Below are positions 24,051-31,157 of a DNA stretch of 38,211 nt, one piece after another. The notes beneath the pieces are model-generated. The model was not told where the DNA came from. It did no database searches and saw only the letters and a program-made list of their open reading frames with translations. The translations under genes were made by a program, and so were the position numbers. The stretch is from JAHFLD01 sp964367145. GTDB taxonomy: Bacteria; Patescibacteriota; Minisyncoccia; UBA6257; 1-14-0-10-40-38. Positions within the stretch are counted from its first letter, which is position 1. Every line of letters begins with the position of its first letter. The stretch is taken from positions 1 to 38,211 of the forward strand of contig CAYIWJ010000007.1 of the NCBI GenBank assembly GCA_964367145.1. Direction: 5' to 3'.

Positions 24051-24083
24051 TGGCTGAATCGGACTGCTCCGATTAGTTTTGGC

Positions 24084-24112
24084 ATTATAGCAATAGGCGT
24101 ATTATTTGTCAA
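24084..24112 (-). promoter_or_regulatory. Perfect consensus promoter of the membrane mini-operon
   Basis: Minus strand TTGACA (24107-24112), exactly 17 nt, TATAAT (24084-24089). Twelve of twelve consensus bases. Start near 24077. Confidence 0.9.
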
Positions 24113-24157
24113 CTGGATGAAAAGGCGAGTTTTTTCGAATGCTAATTCTAGACTAAA

Positions 24158-25723
24158 CTAGAGCGCGAAAATGACTTGGCCCTCGGATTCAAAAACTTTA
24201 TGGTAGCGGGTATCGTTTAGGGCATAGACTAAAAACTTTGCGTTACGAATTTTTTCTACCACTATGTAGTTGGCTTTAAATTTTTTGGTTAGGACTTCGT
24301 AAGTGTCTTCTAGGTCGGCGGCGGTACATTCGGTTTTTGGACAAGTCATATTGGTGGTATCTCCAGTATTTAGATAATAACCTCGCCAGTATTGAGTTGG
24401 ATTGAAAGAATATTCAAAAATTGGATCCATGCCGCGAATGTAGCGTCCTTGCGGGTTCCAGAAAAAAAGTTTGGGAAAAATGTCCCAGTAGATGTTGTAG
24501 ATTATCGTTTGCGGAGGAGTATTCTGCTTGAGCCACAGACCGACTTTTTTGAATTCATTCGGGTTGTTTGCTGTTTCTAAACTACGGGCATGAGTGTAGA
24601 GGCCGTAGGGTATGAGTGCTAGCAAAGTTATAAGGCAAACCGTGGCGAGGCCGCTTTGCTGATTCTGGCGCGTGTTGATGGATTTGGCTTTGGTGAGAAT
24701 TAGGCCACAGAGCGTAATCCCGAAAACAGCCCAGAGGTCGTAAAAACGTCGCGCGAGAAACATAGTCATTAAAAAATAGGTGACAGAAATAATGACGGTT
24801 CCAAGCAATAGAGTCTGGCGATCAATTTCGGTATTGGCTTTTTTGAGGCGAAGCCATTCTTCTATCGCGAGATATAGCGTCCAAATCCAAACGAGCGTAA
24901 AAGGCAGAAAATTTTTAGCAAAAGTTCCCCAGTCGAGCGGGAAGAGTTCCTTGCCGAAGAGGAGCGGGATGCCTTGAAATTTAGCGACGAGCAATTCGAA
25001 CATTTGGACATAGACTAAGTGTGCCGCGCCGATGGGGTTTGGTCGCAGAAGCCAGGCGATTGCGAGACCGAGGATAACGCCGACAAGTTCGCGCCAATGT
25101 AGCTTGCGTTCGGTAAAATATCGCGCGCCGATGGCTATAATGGCCGAAAGTATCGGCAACCAAAACAGGCTTAGGTGTAAAAACGCCGAGACAAAAGCAG
25201 TCAGGCCAATGAGCCAAGGTTTTGGTTTTTTGGCAGATAGAATCAGGGCGAAAACGATAAGCGCGAGACTGCTGGTGAGAACGTGCGGGCGGGTCATGGC
25301 CAGATGGAAGAGCGCGTTCGGCGCCGCGAAAATTGCGGCAAAGGGCAAAATGAAGGCGTATCGCAGACGAAGAATTTTGAAGCCTATTCCAGTGAGAATT
25401 AGAAATAATCCGGTGATGGCAACGCCAGCAAGTTTAATTCCGAGTATTTCGTCTTGAATCAGGGTGAAGGGAATGAGGAGCAGATGGAAGCCGTACCAAA
25501 TGTCGCTTTTGAAGCTAGTGATGACCGAGGAAGTTAGCCAAGGAAAGTCGGCGGTTCCGAGACCTTGCACGCGATATTCCGCGGCGTGACGGAAGTGATA
25601 AAAGCTGTCGGAATCTGGCAGGTTGGGGCTTTGAAAATGCAGGACGGCGCTTGTGGCTAAAGCCAGAGCGCAAAACACAGTCCAATGGAAAATTTTTTGA
25701 CGGGCGGGTTTCGATGACCACAT
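24158..25723 (-). CDS. Multi-pass GT-C type membrane glycosyltransferase
   Basis: 521 residues with roughly ten hydrophobic helices from residue 13 to about 375 and a soluble C-terminal part. After the first helix comes LPDSDSFYHFRHA, which resembles the acidic DxD-YH-R loop of STT3/PglB oligosaccharyltransferases and related GT-C enzymes. These use lipid-linked sugars outside the membrane. Whether it transfers oligosaccharide to protein or a single sugar to a glycolipid or protein cannot be settled. It appears transcribed alone from a promoter next to its start. Confidence 0.72.
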   Translation of the reverse strand: MWSSKPARQKIFHWTVFCALALATSAVLHFQSPNLPDSDSFYHFRHAAEYRVQGLGTADFPWLTSSVITSFKSDIWYGFHLLLIPFTLIQDEILGIKLAGVAITGLFLILTGIGFKILRLRYAFILPFAAIFAAPNALFHLAMTRPHVLTSSLALIVFALILSAKKPKPWLIGLTAFVSAFLHLSLFWLPILSAIIAIGARYFTERKLHWRELVGVILGLAIAWLLRPNPIGAAHLVYVQMFELLVAKFQGIPLLFGKELFPLDWGTFAKNFLPFTLVWIWTLYLAIEEWLRLKKANTEIDRQTLLLGTVIISVTYFLMTMFLARRFYDLWAVFGITLCGLILTKAKSINTRQNQQSGLATVCLITLLALIPYGLYTHARSLETANNPNEFKKVGLWLKQNTPPQTIIYNIYWDIFPKLFFWNPQGRYIRGMDPIFEYSFNPTQYWRGYYLNTGDTTNMTCPKTECTAADLEDTYEVLTKKFKANYIVVEKIRNAKFLVYALNDTRYHKVFESEGQVIFAL

Positions 25724-25729
25724 TCTTTT

Positions 25730-25758
25730 AGTTTACTCTAGTCTTGTTATTGGAGTAA
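25730..25758 (-). promoter_or_regulatory. Possible leaderless promoter of the GT-C gene
   Basis: Minus strand TTACTC (25753-25758), 17-nt spacer, TAAACT (25730-25735), six nt to the ATG at 25723. Four of six bases match in each box. Its -35 box overlaps the T run of the pyrC terminator. Confidence 0.45.
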
Positions 25759-25782
25759 AAAAATCCCCCGCAATTGCGGGGG
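25756..25782 (-). terminator. Intrinsic terminator after pyrC
   Basis: Minus strand CCCCCGC-AATT-GCGGGGG (25765-25782), perfect 7-bp stem with a 4-nt loop, then a run of seven T (25757-25763). It starts six nt after the pyrC stop. Confidence 0.92.
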
Positions 25783-25788
25783 GGCGCA

Positions 25789-26865
25789 TTAGGTAACACG
25801 CCAAGTAAGCGTTTCTCCGGCGAGGAAGGGAATGATTAGGATGGGGCGGCGATAATCAGCATTGGGCCAATCAGCTGATGTTGAGCCATTAACTACCCAC
25901 GACTCTTTTATGAGAGTGATTTTTTTTGCGTTCATTCGAGGGGGTAATCCGTAGAAATTCTTTCCGTGCACGGATAAAAAATCTTCAAGCAGGTGGAGAG
26001 CGTTCATTCTCTCAAATACTTCGGCGAGGATTGAGAGGGCAACCGGAGAGGTGAAACAGCCGGCGCAAACGCGACTGCATTCTTTGTCGTCTACCGGATG
26101 CGGTGCGCTGTCACTGCCAAAAAAGAACTTGGGATTGCCGGAGGTGGCTGCGTGGCACAATGCTTGGCGATCAAACTCATGTTTGGCAATCGGCTTGCAG
26201 AAGTTGTGCGGACGCAGTTTGCCTTGAGACCGTTGGCTATAGCCAATGATGTCATCAATCGTTATCCAGAGGTGATGAGCGGTAATCGTGGCGGCAACGT
26301 TGTTTGGGAGGCTTTCTACTTCGCGTATGGCGTCGTGAGTGGTTATGTGTTCCAAAACAATCTGGAGTCCGGGAAACTTGATGGCGATTTCTCTTAACTG
26401 CGGCAGGAAGGCCGCTTCGCGGTTTAGTCCAGAAATGTTGTGATCTGGGGATTCGCCGTGAAGACAAAGCACCAAGCCCTCTTTTTGCATAGCTTCAAAA
26501 ACTGGATATAGACGTTTGAAATCGCGAACGCCATTATCGGAGTTGGTGGTAACACCTTCGGGATATAGCTTGCCGGCGGTGACTATTGCTTTGGTCCCAG
26601 TGATCATATCTGGAGTTGTCTTGTCTGTAATTTGAATTGACATCAATGGGTGGAAGTCTTTATTTTCCGGGAAATATTGCATTAGGTCTCGTCTGTAATT
26701 CATGGCATCTTCGGCGGTCAAAATCGGACAGGGTCTGGTGTTTGGCATAACCAGAGCGTAGCCAAAATGTTCGGCGGTAAATGGAGTGGCGAGTAATCGA
26801 ACCATTCCATTTCGTAGATGGACGTGAAAATCATCCGGGCGGGGAAGGATTAATGTTGGTGGCAT
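25789..26865 (-). CDS. pyrC: Dihydroorotase, PyrC type
   Basis: 358 residues from the ATG at 26865 (a longer frame to 26943 lies inside pyrD). Closes carbamoyl aspartate to dihydroorotate in pyrimidine synthesis. Zinc ligands are seen in DFHVHLR, the carboxylated lysine in AGKLYPEGVTTNSD, further histidines in HGES and LEHITT, and the catalytic aspartate in FGSDSAPHP. This is the single-domain class found in E. coli PyrC. Its start overlaps the pyrD end by 16 nt, so translation is probably coupled. Confidence 0.95.
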   Translation of the reverse strand: MPPTLILPRPDDFHVHLRNGMVRLLATPFTAEHFGYALVMPNTRPCPILTAEDAMNYRRDLMQYFPENKDFHPLMSIQITDKTTPDMITGTKAIVTAGKLYPEGVTTNSDNGVRDFKRLYPVFEAMQKEGLVLCLHGESPDHNISGLNREAAFLPQLREIAIKFPGLQIVLEHITTHDAIREVESLPNNVAATITAHHLWITIDDIIGYSQRSQGKLRPHNFCKPIAKHEFDRQALCHAATSGNPKFFFGSDSAPHPVDDKECSRVCAGCFTSPVALSILAEVFERMNALHLLEDFLSVHGKNFYGLPPRMNAKKITLIKESWVVNGSTSADWPNADYRRPILIIPFLAGETLTWRVT

Positions 26866-27878
26866 TGGTGGCCTTTCTCTGATTGCGGGAATGGATAACA
26901 GAAGGAGTGGTAGATGCCTCTGATGACTCGTGCGAGTCGCCACGGGCGAACAATGGCTATAGAACCCAGAGAAATTGCCGAGGCGCCAGAACGAACTAAT
27001 TCTCCAGCTTCGGATTCATTCATTATTCCACCGCCGGCGATAATCGGTTTGCGGATTCCAGCTTCGTTTCTTGCTTGGCACATCCAATCGCGGACAATCT
27101 CAAAAATCGGAGATCCGGAGAGTCCACCACCACCGTATTTGGCGAGCGGGGATTCCTTGACGCCGAATAAACCAACCCAATCAATTTTCTCGGGTAAACT
27201 ACCCCAGGGAATCGTGTTGGAGACGCACAGGGCATCGCAGGCGGGGTGATCGCTAATCTGACGCGCAATGTTTGGTGGCGTGAGAGCATTCAATTTGGGA
27301 ACTAGCGGGACATTCAGTGGGCGAAGCGCATCGAGAACGGCATGGACTTCGGCAACGAAGGCTTCTCCTTCGGTTGAACCGTGTTCGGTGTTGGGACAGG
27401 AAAAGTTAATCTGTAGGCCGAATGGCGCTTTGAATTGCGCGGCGAAAACTTGAAGATATTTCAGGAAATCCTTGGTTTCTTTGAGGCGTAGTTCGGGAGT
27501 TGTGGCGGTTGGAGCAAACGAGAGAAAGAATGGCTCCGTTCTTTGGATCCACGGATTATCCGAGCCTTGTTTTGCGAGCAAAAATAAAGCACCGGGGCCC
27601 GAAAGGCCGACCGCGTTTAGAACTGCCGCCTGACCTAAGTTGACGCGGATGCAGTCGGGGAAGAGTTTTCTTGTGGTTAGACCATCGTCGCCGAGCGACA
27701 TGTTGCCACGACGAAATTCGAGAGTTGTGGTCTTGGCCGTAAAAGTTATGCCATTGAATCGGAAACCGAACGGAAAAAGAATCTTGAACAGCTTGTGATG
27801 CGGGTAACCTTCGCCGAAAAATCCTTGAAGGCCGGAGGCGCCGATCACGGGGCCGAAGTCTATATCGCGCAGACGCAT
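26850..27878 (-). CDS. pyrD: Dihydroorotate dehydrogenase
   Basis: 342 residues from the ATG at 27878, chosen because AAAGAGGAAA precedes it by a good distance and the longer frame runs through the leader. FMN-dependent oxidation of dihydroorotate to orotate. LQINFSCPNTEHG carries the usual N-x-SCPN with a cysteine as possible catalytic base, and the C-terminal IIAGGGIMN and ISLGSIAIVRP bind FMN phosphate. Membrane-anchor helices of class 2 enzymes are not obvious. It is followed by pyrC; no other pyr genes are in the window. Confidence 0.9.
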   Translation of the reverse strand: MRLRDIDFGPVIGASGLQGFFGEGYPHHKLFKILFPFGFRFNGITFTAKTTTLEFRRGNMSLGDDGLTTRKLFPDCIRVNLGQAAVLNAVGLSGPGALFLLAKQGSDNPWIQRTEPFFLSFAPTATTPELRLKETKDFLKYLQVFAAQFKAPFGLQINFSCPNTEHGSTEGEAFVAEVHAVLDALRPLNVPLVPKLNALTPPNIARQISDHPACDALCVSNTIPWGSLPEKIDWVGLFGVKESPLAKYGGGGLSGSPIFEIVRDWMCQARNEAGIRKPIIAGGGIMNESEAGELVRSGASAISLGSIAIVRPWRLARVIRGIYHSFCYPFPQSEKGHQCHQH

Positions 27879-27910
27879 GGCGATTTCCTCTTTAAAAACA
27901 GCAGATGTTG

Positions 27911-27919
27911 TCAAAGAAC
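27911..27919 (-). promoter_or_regulatory. boxA-like leader element of pyrDC
   Basis: Minus strand GTTCTTTGA followed by CAACA, starting about two nt after the predicted transcription start near 27921 and 32 nt before the pyrD ATG. Confidence 0.5.
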
Positions 27920-27927
27920 GCTTGATA

Positions 27928-27956
27928 GATATAACAGATTTGTAAGCAAATGACAA
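27928..27956 (-). promoter_or_regulatory. Promoter of pyrDC
   Basis: Minus strand TTGTCA (27951-27956), 17-nt spacer, TATATC (27928-27933). Five and four of six consensus bases at ideal spacing. Confidence 0.65.
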
Positions 27957-27965
27957 CTTTTTTGT

Positions 27966-27997
27966 AAAAAAATCCCCGGTTCAGATTGAATCGGGGA
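27966..27997 (-). terminator. Strong intrinsic terminator for an unassigned minus-strand transcript
   Basis: Minus strand: 11-bp stem with one mismatch (27987-27997 with 27973-27983), 3-nt loop, then seven T (27966-27972). It lies upstream of the pyrDC promoter, so it must end a different transcript coming from 28000-28200. Confidence 0.88.
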
Positions 27998-28005
27998 GAG
28001 GGTTC

Positions 28006-28164
28006 TTACGAAGTGAATCGGTTGAACATTCGAGTTGCCCAGCCTGGCTTATGGCTTCCATTTGTCGCATTGAACTTGACCCGCGGGCAGAACTTCTGGC
28101 GCTTGGCTTGCCACCATGCCAGCAAGAGGTTTGAGGCTTGAGTCGCATCCTCTTTGGCTTGGTT
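28006..28164 (-). pseudogene. Short protein-like frame without a clear start, possible remnant or tiny gene
   Basis: This minus-strand frame is open for 52 codons, ends nine nt before a strong terminator, and has a protein-like composition (for example LLLAWWQAKRQKF, then SHKPGWATRMFNRFTS at the end). It has no ATG or GTG start; the only common alternative is a TTG at about 28126. An AAAGAGG directly followed by ATG lies one frame off at about 28150, which would fit a one-base indel. The basic C-terminus suggests nucleic acid or membrane binding at most. A non-coding RNA remains possible. Confidence 0.35.
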
Positions 28165-28176
28165 TTAAGTCAACTA

Positions 28177-28205
28177 TTGCCAAAAGATTATTTTTAGGTT
28201 TAAAT
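28177..28205 (+). promoter_or_regulatory. Leaderless promoter of the pseudouridine synthase gene
   Basis: TTGCCA (28177-28182), 17-nt spacer, TTAAAT (28200-28205), then six nt to the ATG at 28212, so the mRNA should begin at the start codon. Confidence 0.5.
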
Positions 28206-28211
28206 TGAGGG

Positions 28212-28928
28212 ATGAAAACGACCGGAGAGACCATTAGAATCAATAAGTACTTGGCTCACCAAGGTTTGGCAAGTCGTAGAGAGGCCGACGCTTTGATTGC
28301 CAAAGGACAAGTCAAAATCAATGGGCGCATTGCCAGATTGGGCGATCTAGTGAATGAAAGCGACAAGGTTGAAGTTGGGCGTGGTTTTGCTGGACAAGCT
28401 CAAGCTCGGCGATATTTTCTGTATAACAAGCCGGTGGGCGTGGTTTCGGCCCTGCAAGACGACCAGAATCCTACCATTGCCGAAAAATTAGACATACCGA
28501 AGGGGGTTTATCCGGTTGGTAGGTTGGACAAGGATTCGCATGGTCTTTTGATTTTGACCAACGATGGCCGAGTAGTGGAACGGCTTTTAAGTCCGAATGC
28601 GGAGCATGCCAAAGAATATTTGGTTACCGTTAATAAACAGCTAAAACCTTTTTTTCTGCGACACCTTGAAGAGGGAGTTAATATTGAGGGTTATCAGACC
28701 AAACCGGCGAAGGCGGAGCAGTTGAGTGATAATACTTTTTTGATTGTCTTAACCGAAGGTAAGCGACATCAAATTCGGCGGATGTGCGCCGCTTTTGGCT
28801 ATACGGTGGTTGATTTGGCGCGAACAAAGATTTTGGGTTTGCGTTTGGGCTCGCTTAGAAGCGGGGCGACGCGAGAGTTTACCGCCAAAGAGCGGGAGTT
28901 ATTTTTGAAGAGCTTGGGGTTGCAATAA
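28212..28928 (+). CDS. Pseudouridine synthase, RsuA/RluB/RluF family
   Basis: 238 residues. An S4 RNA-binding domain (RINKYLAHQGLASRREAD, residues about 9-60) is followed by the catalytic domain with the active aspartate in VGRLDKDSHGLLILTNDG (about residue 104). KRHQIRRMCA is the conserved C-terminal motif. Whether it modifies 16S (RsuA), 23S position 2605 (RluB) or 2604 (RluF) cannot be told. Confidence 0.93.
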   Translation: MKTTGETIRINKYLAHQGLASRREADALIAKGQVKINGRIARLGDLVNESDKVEVGRGFAGQAQARRYFLYNKPVGVVSALQDDQNPTIAEKLDIPKGVYPVGRLDKDSHGLLILTNDGRVVERLLSPNAEHAKEYLVTVNKQLKPFFLRHLEEGVNIEGYQTKPAKAEQLSDNTFLIVLTEGKRHQIRRMCAAFGYTVVDLARTKILGLRLGSLRSGATREFTAKERELFLKSLGLQ

Positions 28929-29018
28929 ACCCGAACTAAGTGTTGCGAAAAACGTCTAAATGAGTTAGTTTGTATTGACCTAAGCAGTCTGATTTTTCGG
29001 GCTGGCTTATTTGTTTTT

Positions 29019-30530
29019 ATGAAGAAATACGATCACGGAGACGTTATAATTCGCTTTGATAATGCCGTTTTTGGTTACGGCGCGACGCACCAGATTTTGA
29101 ATGGGGCGAGTTTTTCTTTGCGTGAAGGAGCAAAAATTACTTTAATGGGGCAAAACGGCGCCGGCAAGACGACCATCTTTGGTTTGATCCAAGGACAACA
29201 TCCGTTGGATGAAGGTTCGGTTCATATTAGAAACGGTGCCACGATTGCCACGGCGGCGCAGGTGGTAAATCGCGAGGATTCAAACAAGACGGTTAGGGAG
29301 TTTTTTGAGGGGGCTTTTAAGGCGAAAGTTTATGACATTGAGCCGCGAATTAAAAAGATTTTGGAGGTGGTTCATTTGACGGCTCCACTGGATAAAAAAA
29401 TTGGTGATTTTTCCGGCGGGCAACAGGCGAGGCTACTTTTATCTTTTGCCTTGATTCAAAATCCGGATATTTTACTTTTAGACGAGCCGACTAATAATCT
29501 GGACGCGCAAGGAATTGAACATCTGACTCAATTTTTGATTGATTATAAAAAAACTTGCATAGTGATTTCTCACGATGCCAATTTTTTGAATGCTTTTACG
29601 CACGGCGTTTTATACTTGGATATTTTTACAAAAAAAGTGGAGCAGTATGTCGGGGACTATTTGAAAGTGGTGGAGGAGATCGCGGCTAGAATTGAACGCG
29701 AGCGGATGAAGAATGTTCGCTTGGAGCGAGATATTGCCAATCGCAAAGAGCAGATGAGTTATTTTGCCCAAAAAGGCGGCAAGATGCGGGACGTGGCGCG
29801 TAAAATGAAAGAAGCGATTGAGGAATTGGAAGGACAAATGGTGGAGATGCGCCAAGAAGATAAGACAATTAAGAACTTTTTTATTCAGGCGCAAAATTTT
29901 GAGGCTTTGGATTTTTCCGAGACTGCCGGCGCCTTACTTACGATTCAGTCCGTGAGCGTGATTCATAATCACAAGCCAGTCAAAAAAATGATCAAACTGG
30001 CGATAAAGAAGAAGCAGAAGTTGTTGGTTTCGGGACCAAATGGCATCGGTAAAAGCACGTTTTTGGAGTCACTGACCGGAGGGAAGAAGGGAAGTCACGG
30101 CAAGGCAAAATCTTTGACCGAAGCCCATCTGACGCATGGACTCAGCGTGGGATATTATCGGCAGGATTTTTCGGGGCTTGATTTTGAATCCACGGTTTAC
30201 AAGGCGCTTGGCGAGCTTGCGGAGAAGGCGACCGATGAGGAAATCCGCGGTGTCGCCGCCCAATTTTTGTTTACCAGCGACTTGTTAAAAAATAAAGTTG
30301 GCTCGCTTTCCGAGGGTCAGAAGGGTTTATTATCGTTTGCTCGTTTTGTTTTGCAAAAGCCCGGGCTTCTGATTTTGGATGAGCCGACGAATCACATTAA
30401 CTTTCGACATTTGCCGGTGATTGCTAAAGCCTTAGACCGGTTTGAGGGTGGAATGATTTTGGTAAGCCATATGAAGGAGTTTGTAGATCAGTTAAAAGTT
30501 GACGAGATTTTGGATTTGGGGGTTTTGTAA
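29019..30530 (+). CDS. ABC-F family ATPase
   Basis: 503 residues with two ABC domains and no membrane helices. Domain 1: Walker A GQNGAGKTT, signature FSGGQQ, Walker B ILLLDEPTNNLD. A charged linker (about 215-285), the part that reaches the ribosomal P site in this family, follows. Domain 2: Walker A GPNGIGKST, signature LSEGQKG and Walker B LLILDEPTNH. ABC-F proteins act on stalled ribosomes; the subfamily (Uup, EttA, YbiT or a resistance type) is not clear. The 90 nt upstream show no convincing promoter. Confidence 0.92.
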   Translation: MKKYDHGDVIIRFDNAVFGYGATHQILNGASFSLREGAKITLMGQNGAGKTTIFGLIQGQHPLDEGSVHIRNGATIATAAQVVNREDSNKTVREFFEGAFKAKVYDIEPRIKKILEVVHLTAPLDKKIGDFSGGQQARLLLSFALIQNPDILLLDEPTNNLDAQGIEHLTQFLIDYKKTCIVISHDANFLNAFTHGVLYLDIFTKKVEQYVGDYLKVVEEIAARIERERMKNVRLERDIANRKEQMSYFAQKGGKMRDVARKMKEAIEELEGQMVEMRQEDKTIKNFFIQAQNFEALDFSETAGALLTIQSVSVIHNHKPVKKMIKLAIKKKQKLLVSGPNGIGKSTFLESLTGGKKGSHGKAKSLTEAHLTHGLSVGYYRQDFSGLDFESTVYKALGELAEKATDEEIRGVAAQFLFTSDLLKNKVGSLSEGQKGLLSFARFVLQKPGLLILDEPTNHINFRHLPVIAKALDRFEGGMILVSHMKEFVDQLKVDEILDLGVL

Positions 30531-30571
30531 ACTGGTTTAGTTGGGGCGTTGATTAAATGACTAAGTTTGTT

Positions 30572-30601
30572 TTGCCTTATTGACTAAATACATAATATGA
30601 A
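30572..30601 (+). promoter_or_regulatory. Possible promoter of the 30659 gene
   Basis: TTGCCT (30572-30577), 18-nt spacer, TATGAA (30596-30601). An overlapping TTGACT at 30580 lacks a good -10. Moderate support. Confidence 0.4.
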
Positions 30602-30625
30602 TTAGTCTCTTTAGACGTTGGTTTT

Positions 30626-30634
30626 GTACTTTGA
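30626..30634 (+). promoter_or_regulatory. boxA-like leader element (variant)
   Basis: GTACTTTGA followed by CAGTT, 25 nt before the ATG at 30659; one base differs from the core seen in three other leaders. Confidence 0.4.
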
Positions 30635-30658
30635 CAGTTCAAAAACAGGGAGGCGCTG

Positions 30659-31090
30659 ATGCTTATCTTGTTGTATATGCTACTCACGCTCATTGCAGCT
30701 GGATTACTTTGTGGTCTGTTTCTTTTGATTTCTGACCGCAGAGAGAAGGCTCGCAAAGAAGAGAATGCCGCTCACGATCTGCTTGTTTCGAAGAAGACGG
30801 AAATTCTGGAAGTGGTCATGGGGCTTATTGCCGGTGGGCCGTGCTTTGGTCGGGATATATGGCATGAATTGTCCGCGTTTGGATTTAAACTTACTTGGAA
30901 GGTCTTTGAGAATTTAATGGTTCTATGCGAGCGTGATGGACTGGTAGTGGGTTGGGATGAAAAAAACGACGGTGATTTGTATTCGCCTAGAATTGAGCGA
31001 AAATACAAACTTCCGGATTGGAAGCGTCCGCCGAAACAGATACCCACTCCGACTGCAACTTTTCCGCTTTCGCCGCCATCTGCAAAATGA
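30659..31090 (+). CDS. Membrane-anchored winged-helix-like protein
   Basis: 143 residues: one N-terminal membrane helix (about 2-24), a charged linker, then a region patterned like a winged helix: helix (ILEVVMGLIAG), helix (FGRDIWHELSAFG), recognition-like helix (WKVFENLMVLCERDGLVVG) and a short wing, ending in a Pro-rich tail. GGGAGG lies six nt before the ATG. With an N-terminal anchor the domain would face the cytoplasm. The architecture matches the protein at 34220 on the other side of the helicase gene. Function unknown; a membrane-tethered regulator is one idea. Confidence 0.65.
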   Translation: MLILLYMLLTLIAAGLLCGLFLLISDRREKARKEENAAHDLLVSKKTEILEVVMGLIAGGPCFGRDIWHELSAFGFKLTWKVFENLMVLCERDGLVVGWDEKNDGDLYSPRIERKYKLPDWKRPPKQIPTPTATFPLSPPSAK

Positions 31091-31110
31091 AGAGAGTGCG
31101 ATGAGTACAT

Positions 31111-31141
31111 TCCCGCGAAGGCCAATTCGCGGGATTTTTTT
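31111..31141 (+). terminator. Intrinsic terminator
   Basis: TCCCGCGAA (31111-31119) pairs perfectly with TTCGCGGGA (31125-31133), 5-nt loop, then T run 31134-31139, 20 nt after the stop of the 30659 gene. Confidence 0.92.
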
Positions 31142-31157
31142 ATAAGAGACTTTGTTT

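Noticed and set aside
27905..27920. CTTTGACA in the boxA-like elements read as -35 boxes
   Set aside because: No -10 box follows at 16-18 nt in the pyrD leader, while a good promoter lies just upstream; in the 30659 leader this reading is harder to exclude.
28049..28234. 61-residue ATG-started ORF on the minus strand overlapping the pseudouridine synthase start
   Set aside because: No ribosome binding site, it ends 50 nt short of the terminator, and it overlaps the leaderless promoter and start of the plus-strand gene; the frame ending at 28006 fits the terminator better.
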